Shown: one piece after another, positions 1-12,486 of the stretch
Position numbering within the stretch: the first letter of the stretch is position 1
Layout of the letters: every line of letters starts with the position of its first letter
Origin: Nymphaea colorata
Taxonomy: Eukaryota > Streptophyta > Magnoliopsida > Nymphaeales > Nymphaeaceae
Assembly (NCBI RefSeq): GCF_008831285.2
Contig: NC_045148.1
Coordinates: 9,367,001 to 9,431,000, forward strand
Reading direction: 5' to 3'
DNA length: 64,000 nucleotides
Program-made: the position numbers and the translations under genes
Notes under the pieces: generated by a model
The model's input: the letters and a program-made list of their open reading frames with translations, nothing else
Told to the model about the DNA's origin: nothing
The model's database searches: none

Positions 1-275
1 ACTTTTGCTCGATTTACCCTTGGTATATGCCATAAAAGCACAGACTAGTTTCTTTGAAATAAAATTATATCTGCAGTCATATTACTTCATTTACTAGAGT
101 TTCATTTCGTTTATGCTTTAACCTGTTTTCTTTTCTGTTTACTGTATTCTCTAGGCATTTGAGATTCATTCTTTCGTTTAATAGATGTTCATTTTTTTGT
201 GCTGTAGGATTTCTTTTCTTTTGTTTTGTTTTTATCCCTTATCAAAACCATTTTTGTCAATTCTTGTAACCACAG

Positions 276-2273
276 TTTCCGGCACTCGCTGTAGTTGCTT
301 CCCTTGTACCAATAGTAGGTGGAGTGGCATTGGCATCAATGACTGAAGTCTCTTTCAACTGGTATTGAATTAGAACGTTTAGCATTCTTGTTGTATGCAA
401 CTGTCTTGATATGAATTTGTGTACATTTTGCGTTTCTTGTTTCCTAAAGGCCTTTGGTCATACTCAAAGGTAATCATTGGCTTGTCCAACTATAACAGAG
501 CCTCAACCTGATATTTTTCAATAATCACTGTTGAGGGCAGAGAGCTTGTGGAAGCTTTTGTTATATCGTATAGAACAATTGGTTGATGAATTTAAGAATG
601 ATCTAGTTGTAGCTGAGACTCTTTGCTTTTTGCTTGCTATGATGTTAGGGCTGGATTTTGGAGCGCTATGGCATCTAACCTGGCAAACCAATCTCGTAAT
701 GTATTAAGCAAGAAGCTTATGGCGAACAAAGAGGTAGTTGTTTTTCCCGTTTCCTTTTTGGATTACTATGCTATGGTAATACAAATTTGCATGGTTGTTT
801 GAATAGAAATGGATTGTATCTCATTTCTGACAGGAATGTCTTGACAACATAAACCTCTTCTCAATCATAACAATCATGTCATTTTTCTTTATGATCCCGG
901 TTACAATATTTACCGAGGGCATTAAGTTTACTCCGGCTTATCTGCAGTCATCTGTAAGAGCTTACAGACTTCACTTATTACTTTTCTTACTTCCATATTT
1001 AATATTACACCATGAAGTTTGTCAGTCTAGGCCAATTGATATAAACGTTACTTTCTCAGGGTTTGAATGTTCAAGAGGTATGCATAAGGTCCCTCCTGGC
1101 CGCTTTCTGTTTCCATACTTATCAGCAGGTAAGCCTTTTGCATGTGTGTGCTCATGTTTCTATCTTTTTGTTGTCTTTGGCTCAATTATCCTTGAATGGT
1201 AACACTTTGAGAAAGAGGTCTTGCTTGGTACCTCAGTTGCCCTTGATGTTCTTTTTCTTGCTAATTTATGGGCAACATGCCTCTTTGAAATTTAATTGCT
1301 GTAACAAAGGTAAGGTGCAGTAGCAGATGCTATGTAAACAAAGTGTTTTGGAGATATTTAAATAAGAATTTTTTAAGCCAAGAAAAGTTTCAGACCGTTG
1401 ATTTAAGGCCATTTTGAAGTCAGCTTTACAAGTAAAATGAAAAAAAAAAGAAAATTCCAGTTTCTATATTTTTGAACATGCCGATTTCAAAGGGACTGCA
1501 GACTGAGTCAAGCTGCAACTATTTTCCTCCATACACACCTTCCCAACATACATATACACATGTTTAATAAGCACATGCAAATTTAAAGATGAAATGGCAT
1601 GCTATGTTCATTGGATTTCTTTCCATATACGGTCCATGTTTTTTTTGTTGATTGTTCTCTTCGTTTATCATGTGATGCTTTATTTGACATTTTCATTTGG
1701 GCATCTCCATTAACGATAGCTCTGTTTGAGATATGCAGATTTCGTATATGATACTGGAAATGGTCTCCCCTGTAACTCATTCTGTTGGCAATTGTGTGAA
1801 GCGGGTTGTGGTTATTGTTTCAACAGTGCTCTTCTTTAGAACCCCCGTCTCTCCAATGAATTCTCTTGGTAACTTCTCTGTTCGAGCTCGGACAAACACA
1901 CACAGGCACACATGTAGAAGCATTTTAATTTTTATTCAAAATTTTGGACTTGGCATTAAAGTTATCTTTATCCGTTATACCATATTTTCCTCTAGGATTT
2001 AACCTTTAAGTTTTAGAGTCTACATCTGCTGCCCGAACGCCTACAATTATGTTTTCTTCCTCAAGGGATCAACTGCACAAGAACACGCATATTTTGAAGA
2101 ATTTCAAACTCTGTTGACCTTCTACTGTATCTGTGGTGCATGAGGACTCCATGAAAACAGCTTCTCATCCTGGCATTCTCTTCATCGCAGGAACTGGAGT
2201 CGCATTGGCTGGAGTCTTCTTGTATTCCCGTTTGAAACGTTTAAAGCCAAAGCCGGAAGCCAAGGCTGCTTGA
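276..2273 (+). CDS. PPT: Phosphoenolpyruvate/phosphate translocator, plastid inner envelope (3' part, six exons)
   Basis: The encoded protein is an antiporter that moves phosphoenolpyruvate into plastids in exchange for phosphate (known for the family). I read six exons: 276-361, 649-733, 834-953, 1060-1128, 1739-1868 and 2191-2273. All are bounded by AG/GT and together give 190 residues plus TGA. The reading contains the PPT signatures [36 protein letters not shown] and [17 protein letters not shown]. The KR pair in the last corresponds to the phosphate-binding Lys-Arg of plastid phosphate translocators. It ends in a short basic tail ([12 protein letters not shown]), normal for PPT. The transit peptide and first membrane helices lie left of the window; bases 1-275 are intron. 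Gene family confidence is high; which PPT paralogue is not decidable. Confidence 0.95.
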
Positions 2274-2966
2274 GTTTTCTGCCCGTTTTAGTTACCGGCA
2301 TTCTAAGATTGTCTTCTGAAGCCAAAGAAAGGGGCCGCGCTATCTCAAGAAGCACAGGAACGTTAACGTTCCCTCTTGTATTTTATGGGCAGTGCTGGCT
2401 GCCAGTTGCATCTCGCCCAAATTTTCCACGAACCAGTGCTTCAATTCCTTCTAGAGATGTTTCCTTTCCAAATCTTTTGTCTTGTAATATGTTTGTTCTT
2501 GGATTCTTCAGCTAAATCAGGGGTTTCTTTTGCAAAACGTCACATTGTGTCGCACTGTCACACGTGATTTTGCAAATTAGTCCTGCTTTTTGTGGACATT
2601 CCACAATGGGTCCCGTAAAGTCATGGTGGTCCAACAACCACCTTACGGTAGCATTTTGTTAAATGGTGGGTATGTGAACTTGGGATATATTAACTTAGAG
2701 CAGCACATTTTAAAAAATTTAGGTACGGTGAGGGTATTTTATTATTATTATTATTAATAATTTATTATATATATATATATATATATATATTATAAAATAA
2801 GCATGTATATATTATTATTACAATTTAATTATTAATGTATATAACATACTTGAATAATTGTATTGCATAAAAAAATATCATAACAACATATATATTATAT
2901 AAGTAATTTAGTAATATGATATTCTAATTAGGTTCGGGTAAGAAGTCGGAACTGCATTCATGTTCG

Positions 2967-3078
2967 ATGTGCACTCGACTCGATGCAACTTGGGTGCAGC
3001 AGTAAAATAGAGAGTCGCAAAATGTGCACTCGACTCGATGCAACTTGGGTGCAGCAGTAAAATAGAGAGTCGCAAAAT
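2967..3078. repeat. 55-bp tandem repeat, two copies
   Basis: The block beginning ATGTGCACTCGACTCGATGC at 2967 is repeated from 3022 with a 55-base period and almost no differences. The near identity suggests a young duplication. No coding function is visible. Confidence 0.9.
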
Positions 3079-3659
3079 AGAAGAGTCTGGGTGACTTAGT
3101 ATATTCGGAAGCTCTCATTTTTAATTCCAAAGTCTGCAATCAGGAATGATCGGGATCATCCGTTCGTGGCCCCAGTCCAAACTATGGTTAGTCTGTTTGA
3201 ATCATAAAAAAATAATTTTATTCACGAAAACCCCTCAAAAAGAGTTTTTCTGCGATATTAGCCATAAATCAAGCACTATATTTAGAAAAAAATTGCAATG
3301 ACCACCCTCTGTTAACTTGATGGTTCCGTTCTTGTTTTTGGTGGTTTATTTAACCCATTATGAGGCGTTTGATTAACTGAAAATTTTAATAAGAAAAAAG
3401 TAATTGGTAATTTGGCCAGAAAAAAAATTTATTAAAATGAAGGTAATATGTTATTGACATGTTAGCGTCCATAACAAATGGCCATATGGAAGTAATTGTT
3501 GGCTAAATGAAAGACGGGTTGAGGTAGTATGCGGAAGACTTGAGACCAAGTTTTGTATGCTACACCACCGTGTATACAACGAGCATTGGATGTTAACTAT
3601 ATTATTAATATGTTGGATGTGGACTATATTATTAATATGTATATTTACTTTAACATCCA

Positions 3660-3940
3660 TCTAAGATAATGACAAGGAGTGATATAAAATAATGATTTAA
3701 GTATCAAATAATGTGTACGAAATAACAAAAGAGGGGTGAGATAACGTGTATAACGTAACAAAAGGTGTATGAGATAATATGATAATGTTAAACAAAGGTA
3801 TAAAATAATGTGTATAAGATAAGAAAAGAAGTATGAAATAATGACAAATGTATGAGATGCGAAAAAGAGGTATGAGATAATGTGTTGACATAACAAAAAA
3901 GGTATGAGAAATGACAAATGTGTATGACAACATTAAGAGT
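3660..3940. repeat. Degenerate minisatellite, unit about 30-38 bp
   Basis: Variants of a unit like GGTATGAGATAATGTGTA followed by an AACAAAAG-type segment recur at least seven times with base changes and indels. The open minus-strand frames across it (repeated SYTF/ISYLF-like residues) are a by-product of the repeat and are not genes. Confidence 0.7.
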
Positions 3941-4959
3941 GAGACCCATTTTTTTTTTTGTTATAAAGATATGCATATACCAGTGGATAAGTTTTTTTTA
4001 TCGAATCCTAAAATCTTTTTTTCATGGTTTACTTTTTTGTCGCTACAAATTTTTTTTTTTTTTTGAAATTAATCATAGGTAATTTTTTGTCATTATTAAA
4101 ATGGTGCATGAAAAATTCATATACAACACAGTGTATATAACCAACTTTGTGAAGACTTATTTTTGTTTTACAACAAAATATATAGCTTAAAGTTATATTT
4201 TGCAACAAACAGTTATCAAATCCACCCTTAAAAAAAAGTGGAAATTCAAAATGCAAAAAGGAAAAGCGAAAGATAAGAAATTAAACAGTATAATTTCAGC
4301 AGTGAAGCCAATGTAACGGGCATTAAATATTAGACAAAGATGCAGAGACGTGTTTGTGGGGGAGAAATAGGAAGACATTAATCGATTGTAGAAAAATAAA
4401 ACATCAACTAGTAGGGGCTTTAAACCTTCAAGCTTTTCAAAAATTTGAGAGAAAAAGACAAGTTTTTTTACCAGATCATGAAGCTTGCAGGCATCGTGTG
4501 TCATCTTATAATGCCCTCAATTTTTTTTTTCTTTTTGTACACAAAAATCATATGATTCAAAACTTGTTGACAAACTTTGCAGATTCCATTCATTAAAGGT
4601 TTTGATGTTCTATTAATTTAAGGCAGAAACACTCGAACATGTAAAAGTTTGGGAGGCACCTTCATGACTAGAATGAACCTTATGAGCCTACAAATCTAAA
4701 ACCATTAATGTTGAAAAATCATATAAAACCAAATACGACTTATATTTTTGTCGTCAATGAGTTTTTCATGATCATACGTAATCAAATATGTTTTATCGAA
4801 GAGGGAATGAGGCCAGGAGGTCACCTGTTTTGCATGCACCGCTGGCCCACCAGCAGGAGCGAGTACGTGATGCACTGTTTTAATATATTTATTTTCATAT
4901 ATATTTTATATATTTTATTAAAATTGACTTTCCATGGCTCAATTCATGATGGTTTTTGG

Positions 4960-5912
4960 TAGGGGCAGAACCAGATTCTTTTTTATAAGGGGTTAGAGTA
5001 GAAATTTTTTTTTTAATTTTTACATATAAAAAGTGAATTTTTTTAAAATTTAGATGTTAATTAAAAAAAATATTTTTTGAGGTAGGGCTAGAGCCCAAGC
5101 GAGCCTTACCTTAGCTCTGCCCCTGCCCCTGGTCTCTGGCCCAAGCTCTGGCCTTCAAAACAAAACTAGAGCCAGCCTCAATCCGCCCCTGAATTGAGCC
5201 GGCCCAACTCAAGCCCGCCCTCGAAATTGAGTCGGCCCAACTCAAGCTCGACTAGAAATTGAGCCGGCTCAGCCGTGCAGCTCCAATTCACATGTTGCAG
5301 CAAGAATGCATGCCATGAAAGAAAGAAAAACATGAATGGTAGAAACCATAATTCATGGAATTTGGGTGCAGTTGTGCCTTTTATACAAGAGAGCAAAGAA
5401 AAGAGAGCAAAGAAAAGAAGTAACAAAAAGATCTTTTCTCCAACATTTTTTTATAAGAGGGATCGAATTAAAGCTTCTAAATTTTTATTAGAGTAAAAAA
5501 AAATATATATTTTTTATTTTTATATACAACCAGTGATTTTTTTTAAAATTTAGATGTAAATTAATATATTTTTTTGAAGTAGGACTACAGCTCATGAGAG
5601 CCTTACCTCGCCTCGCCCCCCTCTCTGGCCCAAGCTCTGGCCTTCAAATTTCAAAACAAAACAAGAGCCAGCCTCAGCCCGCCGCCGAATTGAGCCGGCC
5701 CAACTGAAGCTCGACTTGAAATTGAGCCGGCTCAGCCGCGCAGCTCGAATTCACGTGTTGCAGCAAGAATGCGCGCCATGAAAGAGAAAAAGCATGAACG
5801 GCAGAAACCATAATTCATGGAATTTAGCTGCAGCCGGAGGGTGCGCCTTTTATCGTTGGAGAAACACGAGAGCAAAGAAAAGAAGGAACCCAAAGATCTT
5901 CTTCTCCAACAG
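4960..5912. repeat. Imperfect tandem duplication of about 0.45 kb, first copy with a hAT-like end
   Basis: About 4990-5440 and 5500-5912 are two direct copies. They share a poly-T/AAATTTAGATG stretch, a GAGCCTTACCT block, repeated AATTGAGCCGG units, CATAATTCATGGAATTT and a final AAGATCTT-CTCCAAC. The first copy starts with TAGGGGCAGAACCAG at 4960, and about 165 bases on it carries CTCTGCCCCTG in inverse orientation. This resembles the hAT-like elements seen elsewhere in the window, but no target duplication could be confirmed here. Open frames across the copies look non-coding. Confidence 0.7.
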
Positions 5913-6414
5913 GCAGGACAAAATGATCAGCAGCAGGAGGAGAAAGACGGCACTCCATGTTCCATTGGCTGGAGATGCGTCGGCACTGCTCCACTGCCCT
6001 TCACGTTAAGAGCTTCCCCCCCTCATCCGTTGAAAGATGTTGCACCATCTACACGTTCTTACAGCACCTCTCTTTCTCTCTCAAGATCTCCCTCAACCAG
6101 TTCTTTAAGCACCATGATCAGGAACTTCATCGTGAAGAAAGAAGAGAACAAATTAATGGTCTCCATTCATGTCATGTGTACATAAAGTTTGACTGTCAGT
6201 AGTCAAACCGAGAATGGAAAAGAGAAGAAGAAAAATATACAACTTTTATTCATCAAACTATAAGGAACTATCTCTCTCTCGCTATTTTTTGATGGGCAGC
6301 TTGGTAACTCTTTCAGCCTCTTGGTCGATACTATTAATCTTTCCTGGTTCTTTCTTTCGCCACTTGAAACCCCAGAAGGTTACAGGAGAAACACAGAAGG
6401 AAAGACTGACGACG
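5913..6414. other. 3' flank of the MYB gene
   Basis: About 500 bases separate the tandem duplication from the MYB stop codon. The minus-strand 3' UTR of the MYB gene probably lies here. Open frames on the plus strand show no recognisable domain. Confidence 0.4.
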
Positions 6415-8853
6415 CTAGCCCCCGCTAGGAGTCGAAGTCATTTTGAAATATTCCAGCAAATCCAAATCTATCTTCTTCTCTTGACTCACTGGCTCAACCA
6501 CCAATTCTTTCTTTGGCTCAACCAGTTGGTAGGATGGGACCTCAAAGAGATCATTAATGTTAAATTGTTGACTCCCATCTTTGGATCTTTCCTGAAAATG
6601 AATCAAAAGATCTTCGCAAGAGCTTAACAGATAGTTGCTACTACTATTGCTACCAACATGGCAGTAATCGCAGGCGTAGTCTTTCCCTCCCACAGGACTA
6701 GCAGTGCCGTGATCACATGAAGTCACTGGTGCATGGGTTTCATCTGGGTGGCGCAGCTGTGTCGATCTGGCGACCGGGTTTTCGTTTTCATTTTGATGAT
6801 TTTGGTCGTCAGCCAATGTTGACGGCGCCGGAGCTGAAGAGGAACTCAAGCTCTTGATGTACTCCTGCAAGATGGAGCAGGGCTTTTGATTTTCGGAGTC
6901 CAGAGATTTGGCTCGTCTCTTTGAGAGCTGTCTTCTCTTGGTGGCGTTCCAGTGGTTCTTAATGGAGTTCTCTGTTCTTCCTGGAAGCCTCTTAGCAATC
7001 TCTGCCCATTTGTTCCCGATCTCAGAATGGGCAGCAATCAACATTCTCTCCTCTTCCTCTGTCCATGTGTCCTTCTGCATTGCCATTAAAATAACGAATG
7101 GAAAGGAAAATTCAGTGTCAAAATCCATTAACATCGTCAATTAAGCAATATGTACAAACATGAAGAAATGCGTATATATTTACCCTATACATGCCTATAT
7201 ATAGAAGATACCAAGTTTAGTAGAGCACGAAATCTAAAGAACATATATCCGAGAGAAAGAGAGATGTAGCAAGAGAGAGAGACCTTGATGTTGGGGCGCA
7301 GATGATTGTGCCACCTCTCACGGCATTGTTTCCCTACCCTCCCTTTCAGCATTTGGGCTATATGAGACCATTTCCTCAAACCAAATTGATCAACCAGACG
7401 TCTCAGTAACCTGCATACGGCAACATACTTCAACCATTACATATATATATATAAAGAAATGAAAGAGAGAGAAGGTCCCATGCTTCGTCTACCCACAAAA
7501 GAAAATGGAAGGATCACTCTATTATGTTGTTTACTACACAAATCTTTATCACTAAATATTGGGAAAAGTGAAAGCGAATAGAAGAAACTGAATCTTTCGT
7601 GAACTACGTCTCCCTTTGCTCCTTTAACTTGAGCCTTGCAAACTTAATATGAAAAAAGATGCTAGTAGTTTGGGGCGCCTCATCGTATTACCTTAATTTT
7701 CAAATTGTGGCATGGAAAGATTGAGATCTTATACTTTCTAGACGTCTAATTATGAAAGGCTCAAGCTGGTAATGTTTTCTATATAAGTTAAGAATTAAAC
7801 AATAGACTGTCTTTCTTCGCATGAGTTTGAGCTGCTAATTAATTTCCATTCTCTTCCCCCCTTCCTGTTACCTTTCCATTTATCAAATTGATTGGTGTAG
7901 TGCCGCTAAAATTGCAGTTCCCTTTCAATTATTGGAGACAGAAGATAATGACATACAAAAGAGAAGAAAAATTTGCTAGGCACCTTGTTAACATCGACTG
8001 AAATATTGACAAGAAAAGATCATGTTCATTTGAAACAAGTAGAGCAAAGAAGTATTCAACAAAATGTAGATTACAATCCATAAGAACTGCTCTAAGTTTG
8101 GTTCCCCATCAAGCGAGAACTTGCCAAAAGAAAAAAAAAACCATCCAAAGGGATACTTATATTCTACATATCATTTTTGGTACTTTAGATATGTTCAAAC
8201 AAAAATAATTGCATAAGCATTATGCTTGTACAGCAATACTACTGGAAGTTAGAGAGAGAGATAGAGAGAGAGTGCATCTACAGTTTGCTTTACCTATCTT
8301 CTTCGGCAGTCCATTGCCCTTTGATCACATTCCCTTTCTTCTCATTCTTACTTGATTTCTTATGTGAGGCACCATTTTTCTTATCAAGGCTGCGGCCAAT
8401 AGACCCATCATCTCCTCCTCTAACACAACACATTTCTTGATGATCATTTGGCATTTCATGCATTGTCCCTTCACCATTCCCACCTTCTACAGTCCCTCCT
8501 TCACTCAAGCAAGACCCCACCACATCGTTATCACTGAATATATCCTCAATCCCCAAATGACAACCATCTGATGTTCCACACCCGAAATAGTCCAAGAAGG
8601 CGGCCTCCTCCGGCTGGAAACCGGTGACAGTGGCCGGATTCCGGTAAGCCCCCAGGAACCCACTTGACGAGTTGGGCTGTAGATGATGAATCCCACTGCC
8701 ATAGCCCAGTGACTCAACAAGAGCCGTTGGAGGTGAAGGATTGGACAGAAAAACCGGCGGGTTGGTGGGAAAGCCTTCTCCAAACATGGTTTTTGCACAT
8801 TTTTGCGGCAGCCGGAAGGCAAGATCTCCGTCCAAATCACAGCAATTCTGCAT
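6415..8853 (-). CDS. R2R3-MYB transcription factor, MYB98/MYB115/MYB118-type, apparently intact
   Basis: Three exons on the minus strand: 8294-8853, 7284-7410 and 6415-7074, all GT-AG, give 448 residues. I place the start at the ATG complementary to 8851-8853 ([10 protein letters not shown]); the open frame extends further upstream but without an ATG. The N-terminal 170 residues are low-complexity and probably regulatory. R2 begins at [10 protein letters not shown], split by intron 1, and continues with [14 protein letters not shown] and [17 protein letters not shown]3 is [41 protein letters not shown]. All six helix tryptophans are present with normal 18-19 residue spacing. The [10 protein letters not shown] and NATKRRQ signatures mark the clade containing Arabidopsis MYB98, MYB64, MYB119, MYB115 and MYB118, several of which act in the female gametophyte or embryo. 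Broken copies of this gene fill the following 34 kb. Exact orthology is not decidable. Confidence 0.92.
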
Positions 8854-10418
8854 TATTCCTCCCCCCAAGACCCGGCAGGGAAGGAAGCAAGAAGAAATGG
8901 AGGTGAAAGCTCTGAATGCAAGAAACTTCTTCAGCTAAAAACAAATTTAGGCTCTTGTGCTATTAGTCCAAGAGCGAGTCTCTGCTGAAACGGGAGGATT
9001 CCGGCCGTTGATCTCGGCTTGGATCCAACGGCCTGAATTCCCTCTCCCCTGTGACCTCCCAACTTCCTTTCCCACTGAGATTTTATGCAATCATCAAAAT
9101 TTTTATTGTACTTGGCATTTTGGGAACACTCGAGCAAAATCAGCCTCGCGACACGTGGCAACACCCCAATAGCCTCTTCCTGAATTTTAGGGTTTTTTTT
9201 GGCTGAAACGCAGGAGGATTTATTGAGAAGGGAATGAAAAATCATGGGGGGGAGAAGACCAACGAGAAACGTGCAAAAGCCTCATCAAACGGAAATGACC
9301 TAAATACCCTTTTCCTTATTTTTCATATTTATTATTACTTATTAATGTTCTTATTATTAATTTATTATTCTTAAAATTAAAATTAACATTTTGGAATTGA
9401 ATTCTTGAATTAAACTATTAAAGGATTGGCACAACGGCACATTTATTTATGTAAATGCAAAACTTCTGGTCATTAACATTTTGGCACTATCGGCTAACGG
9501 TCGACTGGACAAAAGTGAACATTTTGAACAAAAATAATGAAGTTCAACTGTAAAATTGAGTTTATATTGACTAGACTTTGAAGACATGTTACTTGTAAGT
9601 TATATAGAGATAATCAAATCATATATATGTATAAGTTTTCACTTGCTTATTAGTTTAAATATTCAATATTTGCAATCAACATTTATTATGTTCGTGTTTT
9701 GAAAAATAAAGATAAATCCGGTAGTAATACTGATAATCAATGTTTAGTCATAAATGGCATGCAAGATAAGAGGAGCGATTGAGGGATTAGAGGGCGCTCG
9801 GAAAACGGTAATACATTGTTATTATTAGAAAATTAATTCAGACATCATAAATAAGTAATAAATCTCATTCACGCTCCCTAACTTCCATAACCAATATGCC
9901 TTAAACACGACCCCGGAAATTTTGACTTGCATTAATTCTGCACGAATTTTGAAATTTATATAAAGATAGAATTTATTCTCTATTCTCTCACTTTAAACAT
10001 ATTTTTTTAATTTTAATAATCTTAAGAAAAGCCATATATTTTTAGTTTTTTTTTTTGTATTTAGTTAAATTTGTTTGATTAACGAGATCCTTATCATAGT
10101 TTACAAAAGATCAGAGGGGTATTCTGGTCAAGCCGGGACAAAAATTTTCCCCTTCCGAATGGAAACAAAAAAGGCTTCCTCGCCTTTGGTCTGAAGGCTT
10201 GTTTCTACGAGGAGATGGACGGTCGGGATTGAGAGATGGGGAGGAAGTAACTGGCTGCAGCGTTCTGGGCCGTCCATCTCAGATCTGGACGGCTTGTGGC
10301 GGTGCAGCGTCGACGGTGACACCTGTGCGGAGGTGCGTGGAAAATGTGAGAGTCTGCTGCATGCAAAGACCCTTTTCCTTTCTTTTTATCTTTTTTGATA
10401 TGACTGTCTGCGAACATC
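6702..10418. repeat. Segmental duplication, copy 1 (partner 21679-25441, direct)
   Basis: From the middle of MYB exon 3 through introns, exon 1 and about 1.5 kb of upstream DNA, this segment is collinear with 21679-25441. Exon 1 differs by very few bases over its first 500, whereas intron 1 and the upstream DNA carry indels; for example, about 60 bases around 9180-9240 are missing from copy 2. Homology stops near 10418 and 25441. Confidence 0.9.
8854..10418 (-). promoter_or_regulatory. 5' UTR and presumed promoter of the MYB gene
   Basis: This gene-free stretch lies directly upstream of the MYB start. The first hundred bases are well conserved in the copies at 23952 and 18121. A GC-rich block at about 10195-10370 (with GGACGGTCGGGATTGAG and GGGCCGTCCATCTCAGA) is kept almost unchanged in the partner copy at 25230-25390, although the AT-rich DNA between has drifted. 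I see no certain TATA box. The regulatory role is inferred only from position and conservation. Confidence 0.35.
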
Positions 10419-10858
10419 GTGGGACCGGAAAATAAAGGCCTGACAACTTCTTTTGCCACGTGTAATGCTGGAAACAATTTCCCTTCCCTCTCGCAAACCG
10501 GGTACCGACTCGGATGAATCGGTTGAAGAAATAAATGTGAAGGCGTAACTTGTTTAAGATGAATGAGAGGTGGTCGGTAAAGTTGTATATCTGGATAATA
10601 TGTCGGTGACTTTTTTAAAAATTTAAAACATTTAATAAATAAAAAAAAGTATAAAAAATAAAAATTAATAAAAAAACAAAAAAACGAAAAAAAAGAAAAA
10701 AGTGGGTATAATATATATAATATGGGTATTATATGTATTTTTTGTTTTTTGTTTTTTTTTTTTTGAAAAAACAAGTTTTTTTTCACGTTTTATACTCGTT
10801 TTAACTGTGAGTCGAAGTCTAGGATCTGTACTGTGAAACGAAATACAGGAGCAGTGAA

Positions 10859-10895
<37 letters not shown>

Positions 10896-11682
10896 CTAAG
10901 AGATGGAGGGATATATTATGCCTTAAGAGAGAAGCTTACCAATTTTAATATCATGGTGTGGGATATAAATATTTTACTAGATATGAACTTACCATATACT
11001 AATTAAGGGTCTTATTATCGCGTTTGGCAGCTCCTCGTCTTAGTGATATTGAGCCCACACGGGTTTCAGTTTCCAGAAAATAGACCAAATAACCAAAATA
11101 ATAAAAAGGAGCTCAGTTTGATCGCCTCGTTCTCAAAGGCAAGGTTGACCTAAGGTTTCTTGTGTGGGATGCACATGATAAATAAACATTGGATTTTTTT
11201 TCACTATATGAAAAAAAAAATTATTTGAGATCCTTAGTCTACAATCAAAACCTCATATCTGATATCAAAGATTCTCAATGATTTTAAATCACATCGGATC
11301 AGTGAATCAAACACTTCGGACAAGAATGTCACATAAAACCTAGCTAGGTAGATTCTTGTGTCTGCACGAACATGGATTTCCTAAGCAAACCTCGTTATGC
11401 ATAGTATAACTAAGGATGAAAATACCATTAGGACAAAAATGACAATAAAAAAATAAAAAAGACTAGAAAAAACATTTTTTTTTGAATTACCAAAATATCA
11501 CATCTCCTATTACGGGGTATATAAGTTGCATGCGTAACAGCGCATGCAACGCACTCTCGTTCCTTCCACTACTTAAACCATTCTGAATCAAATTGAAGAC
11601 CTTTAATTGAAAGGAAGTGTGGAGCTTTAACATTTCCTGCATGCATGCAGTAGCGCTGTCCGCTCATGTCCGAATTAGTTTT
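10419..11682. other. AT-rich intergenic DNA
   Basis: Contains poly-A/T-rich sequence (10600-10790), an (AT)n run at 10861-10892 and no recognisable gene. The stretch near 11545 (CAACGCACTCTCGTTCCT) reappears at 18241, so this area is one end of the shuffled region. Confidence 0.5.
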
Positions 11683-11860
11683 TCTTCTTTCCACTCATGT
11701 CCGAATTGTTGGTGTTGGTGTTGGTGGTTGTGGTGGTGGTGGCGGCGACTCCTCCGTCCCAATGGTAGCGCTTGTGGCCACCGAGCGCCTGGCTGGTGGG
11801 GAAGAGCTTGAAGCAGACGGAACACTGGTGGATCTTGGCAACCTTGGTGCGCTCACCCAT
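11683..11860 (-). pseudogene. ZAT-type C2H2 zinc-finger fragment (second finger and C-terminus)
   Basis: Read on the minus strand, it gives [20 protein letters not shown] then YH, a complete plant C2H2 finger with the QALGGH signature of the ZAT/STZ family, followed by a Thr/Asn-rich tail ending SGKKKN and a stop. No first finger, nuclear signal or start codon precedes it; homology ends abruptly at about 11855. It matches the two zinc-finger copies at 29120-29750 and a 30-base scrap at 18209-18240. A normal ZAT protein has two fingers and an L-box, so this is a fragment. Confidence 0.8.
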
Positions 11861-12486
11861 GAATCACTGTCTCAAGACACAACTCCAGATCAGATTTATG
11901 AGTAAGTTTGTGATCTTCTAGAATTAAGCACAGTTTCTCGTTTTTGGATGCCCTGCTCTGCTTGTTTCTCAACATAGTGTTTTGCGGTTTCCTTTTCTAT
12001 TTTTATTTTTTAAATTGATTGCTTGATTATGTTTCTAAGCTTTTATATGTTTCTAATAAAATTAAGGAGAAGAACTCCCAGTGAGACATGAACAAAGCCT
12101 GACTTTTACAAAGGCATTGGTTATTCACAAACATCGGAGTTTTGTGTATATCGCCCAACATAAAAATCATTTTTAAAAAACTCACCAAGACTTCTTCGAC
12201 CCACAGCGAAAGCACTCACGCAAATGCACTCCTCACCCATGAATCACTGTCTCAAAGACACAACTCCAGCTCAGTTTTTTTACATTTTCATCATTCCTTT
12301 TCCATCCTTCTGAAATTCTCCTTTTTTTTTGAACTTTATCAAGGCCATTTTTTTTTCTTTACACACCCCTGTGTCACACAGATACACATTTCTCATCAAC
12401 GTTAATCAAACATCCGTATCATAGATTCTTAAAGTCTATTTATGACAAGAAAAAAGGGGTTTAGCTCGCTTGGTAGAATTATATTT
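11855..12486. other. Non-coding spacer with a separated direct repeat
   Basis: The block CACCCATGAATCACTGTCTC plus the following ACACAACTCCAG occurs at 11855-11890 and again at about 12234-12268. The first copy forms the breakpoint of the zinc-finger fragment. The sequence just before the retrotransposon (GGTTTAGCTCGCTTGGTAGA) vaguely resembles a tRNA-derived A box. No gene is visible. Confidence 0.45.

Larger units (their letters stand above)
2274..4959. other. Intergenic DNA with simple and tandem repeats
   Basis: The first 200-300 bases after the translocator stop codon are probably its 3' UTR. A (AT)n run lies at 2765-2792. A 55-bp two-copy tandem repeat (2967-3078) and a degenerate minisatellite (about 3660-3940) are listed separately. 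From 3950 to 4960 the DNA is AT-rich with poly-T runs. Short open frames here have no recognisable domain, and I see no gene. Confidence 0.6.

Noticed and set aside
1583-2002. Open frames overlapping translocator exon 5
   Set aside because: They read through the intron after 1868 or run antisense; the spliced reading explains the sequence.
3645-3976. Overlapping minus-strand frames of 60-90 codons
   Set aside because: They run over a degenerate minisatellite, giving repetitive hydrophobic translations; not genes.
8854-8868. Longer N-terminus for the MYB protein (LGGGI before the Met)
   Set aside because: The extra residues start at a TTG; the first ATG is at 8851-8853, and the copies at 18118 and 23949 agree with it.
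12455-12486. tRNA gene or SINE promoter-like GGTTTAGCTCGCTTGGTAGA
   Set aside because: It resembles an A box, but no B box or cloverleaf follows, even after skipping the retrotransposon insertion.
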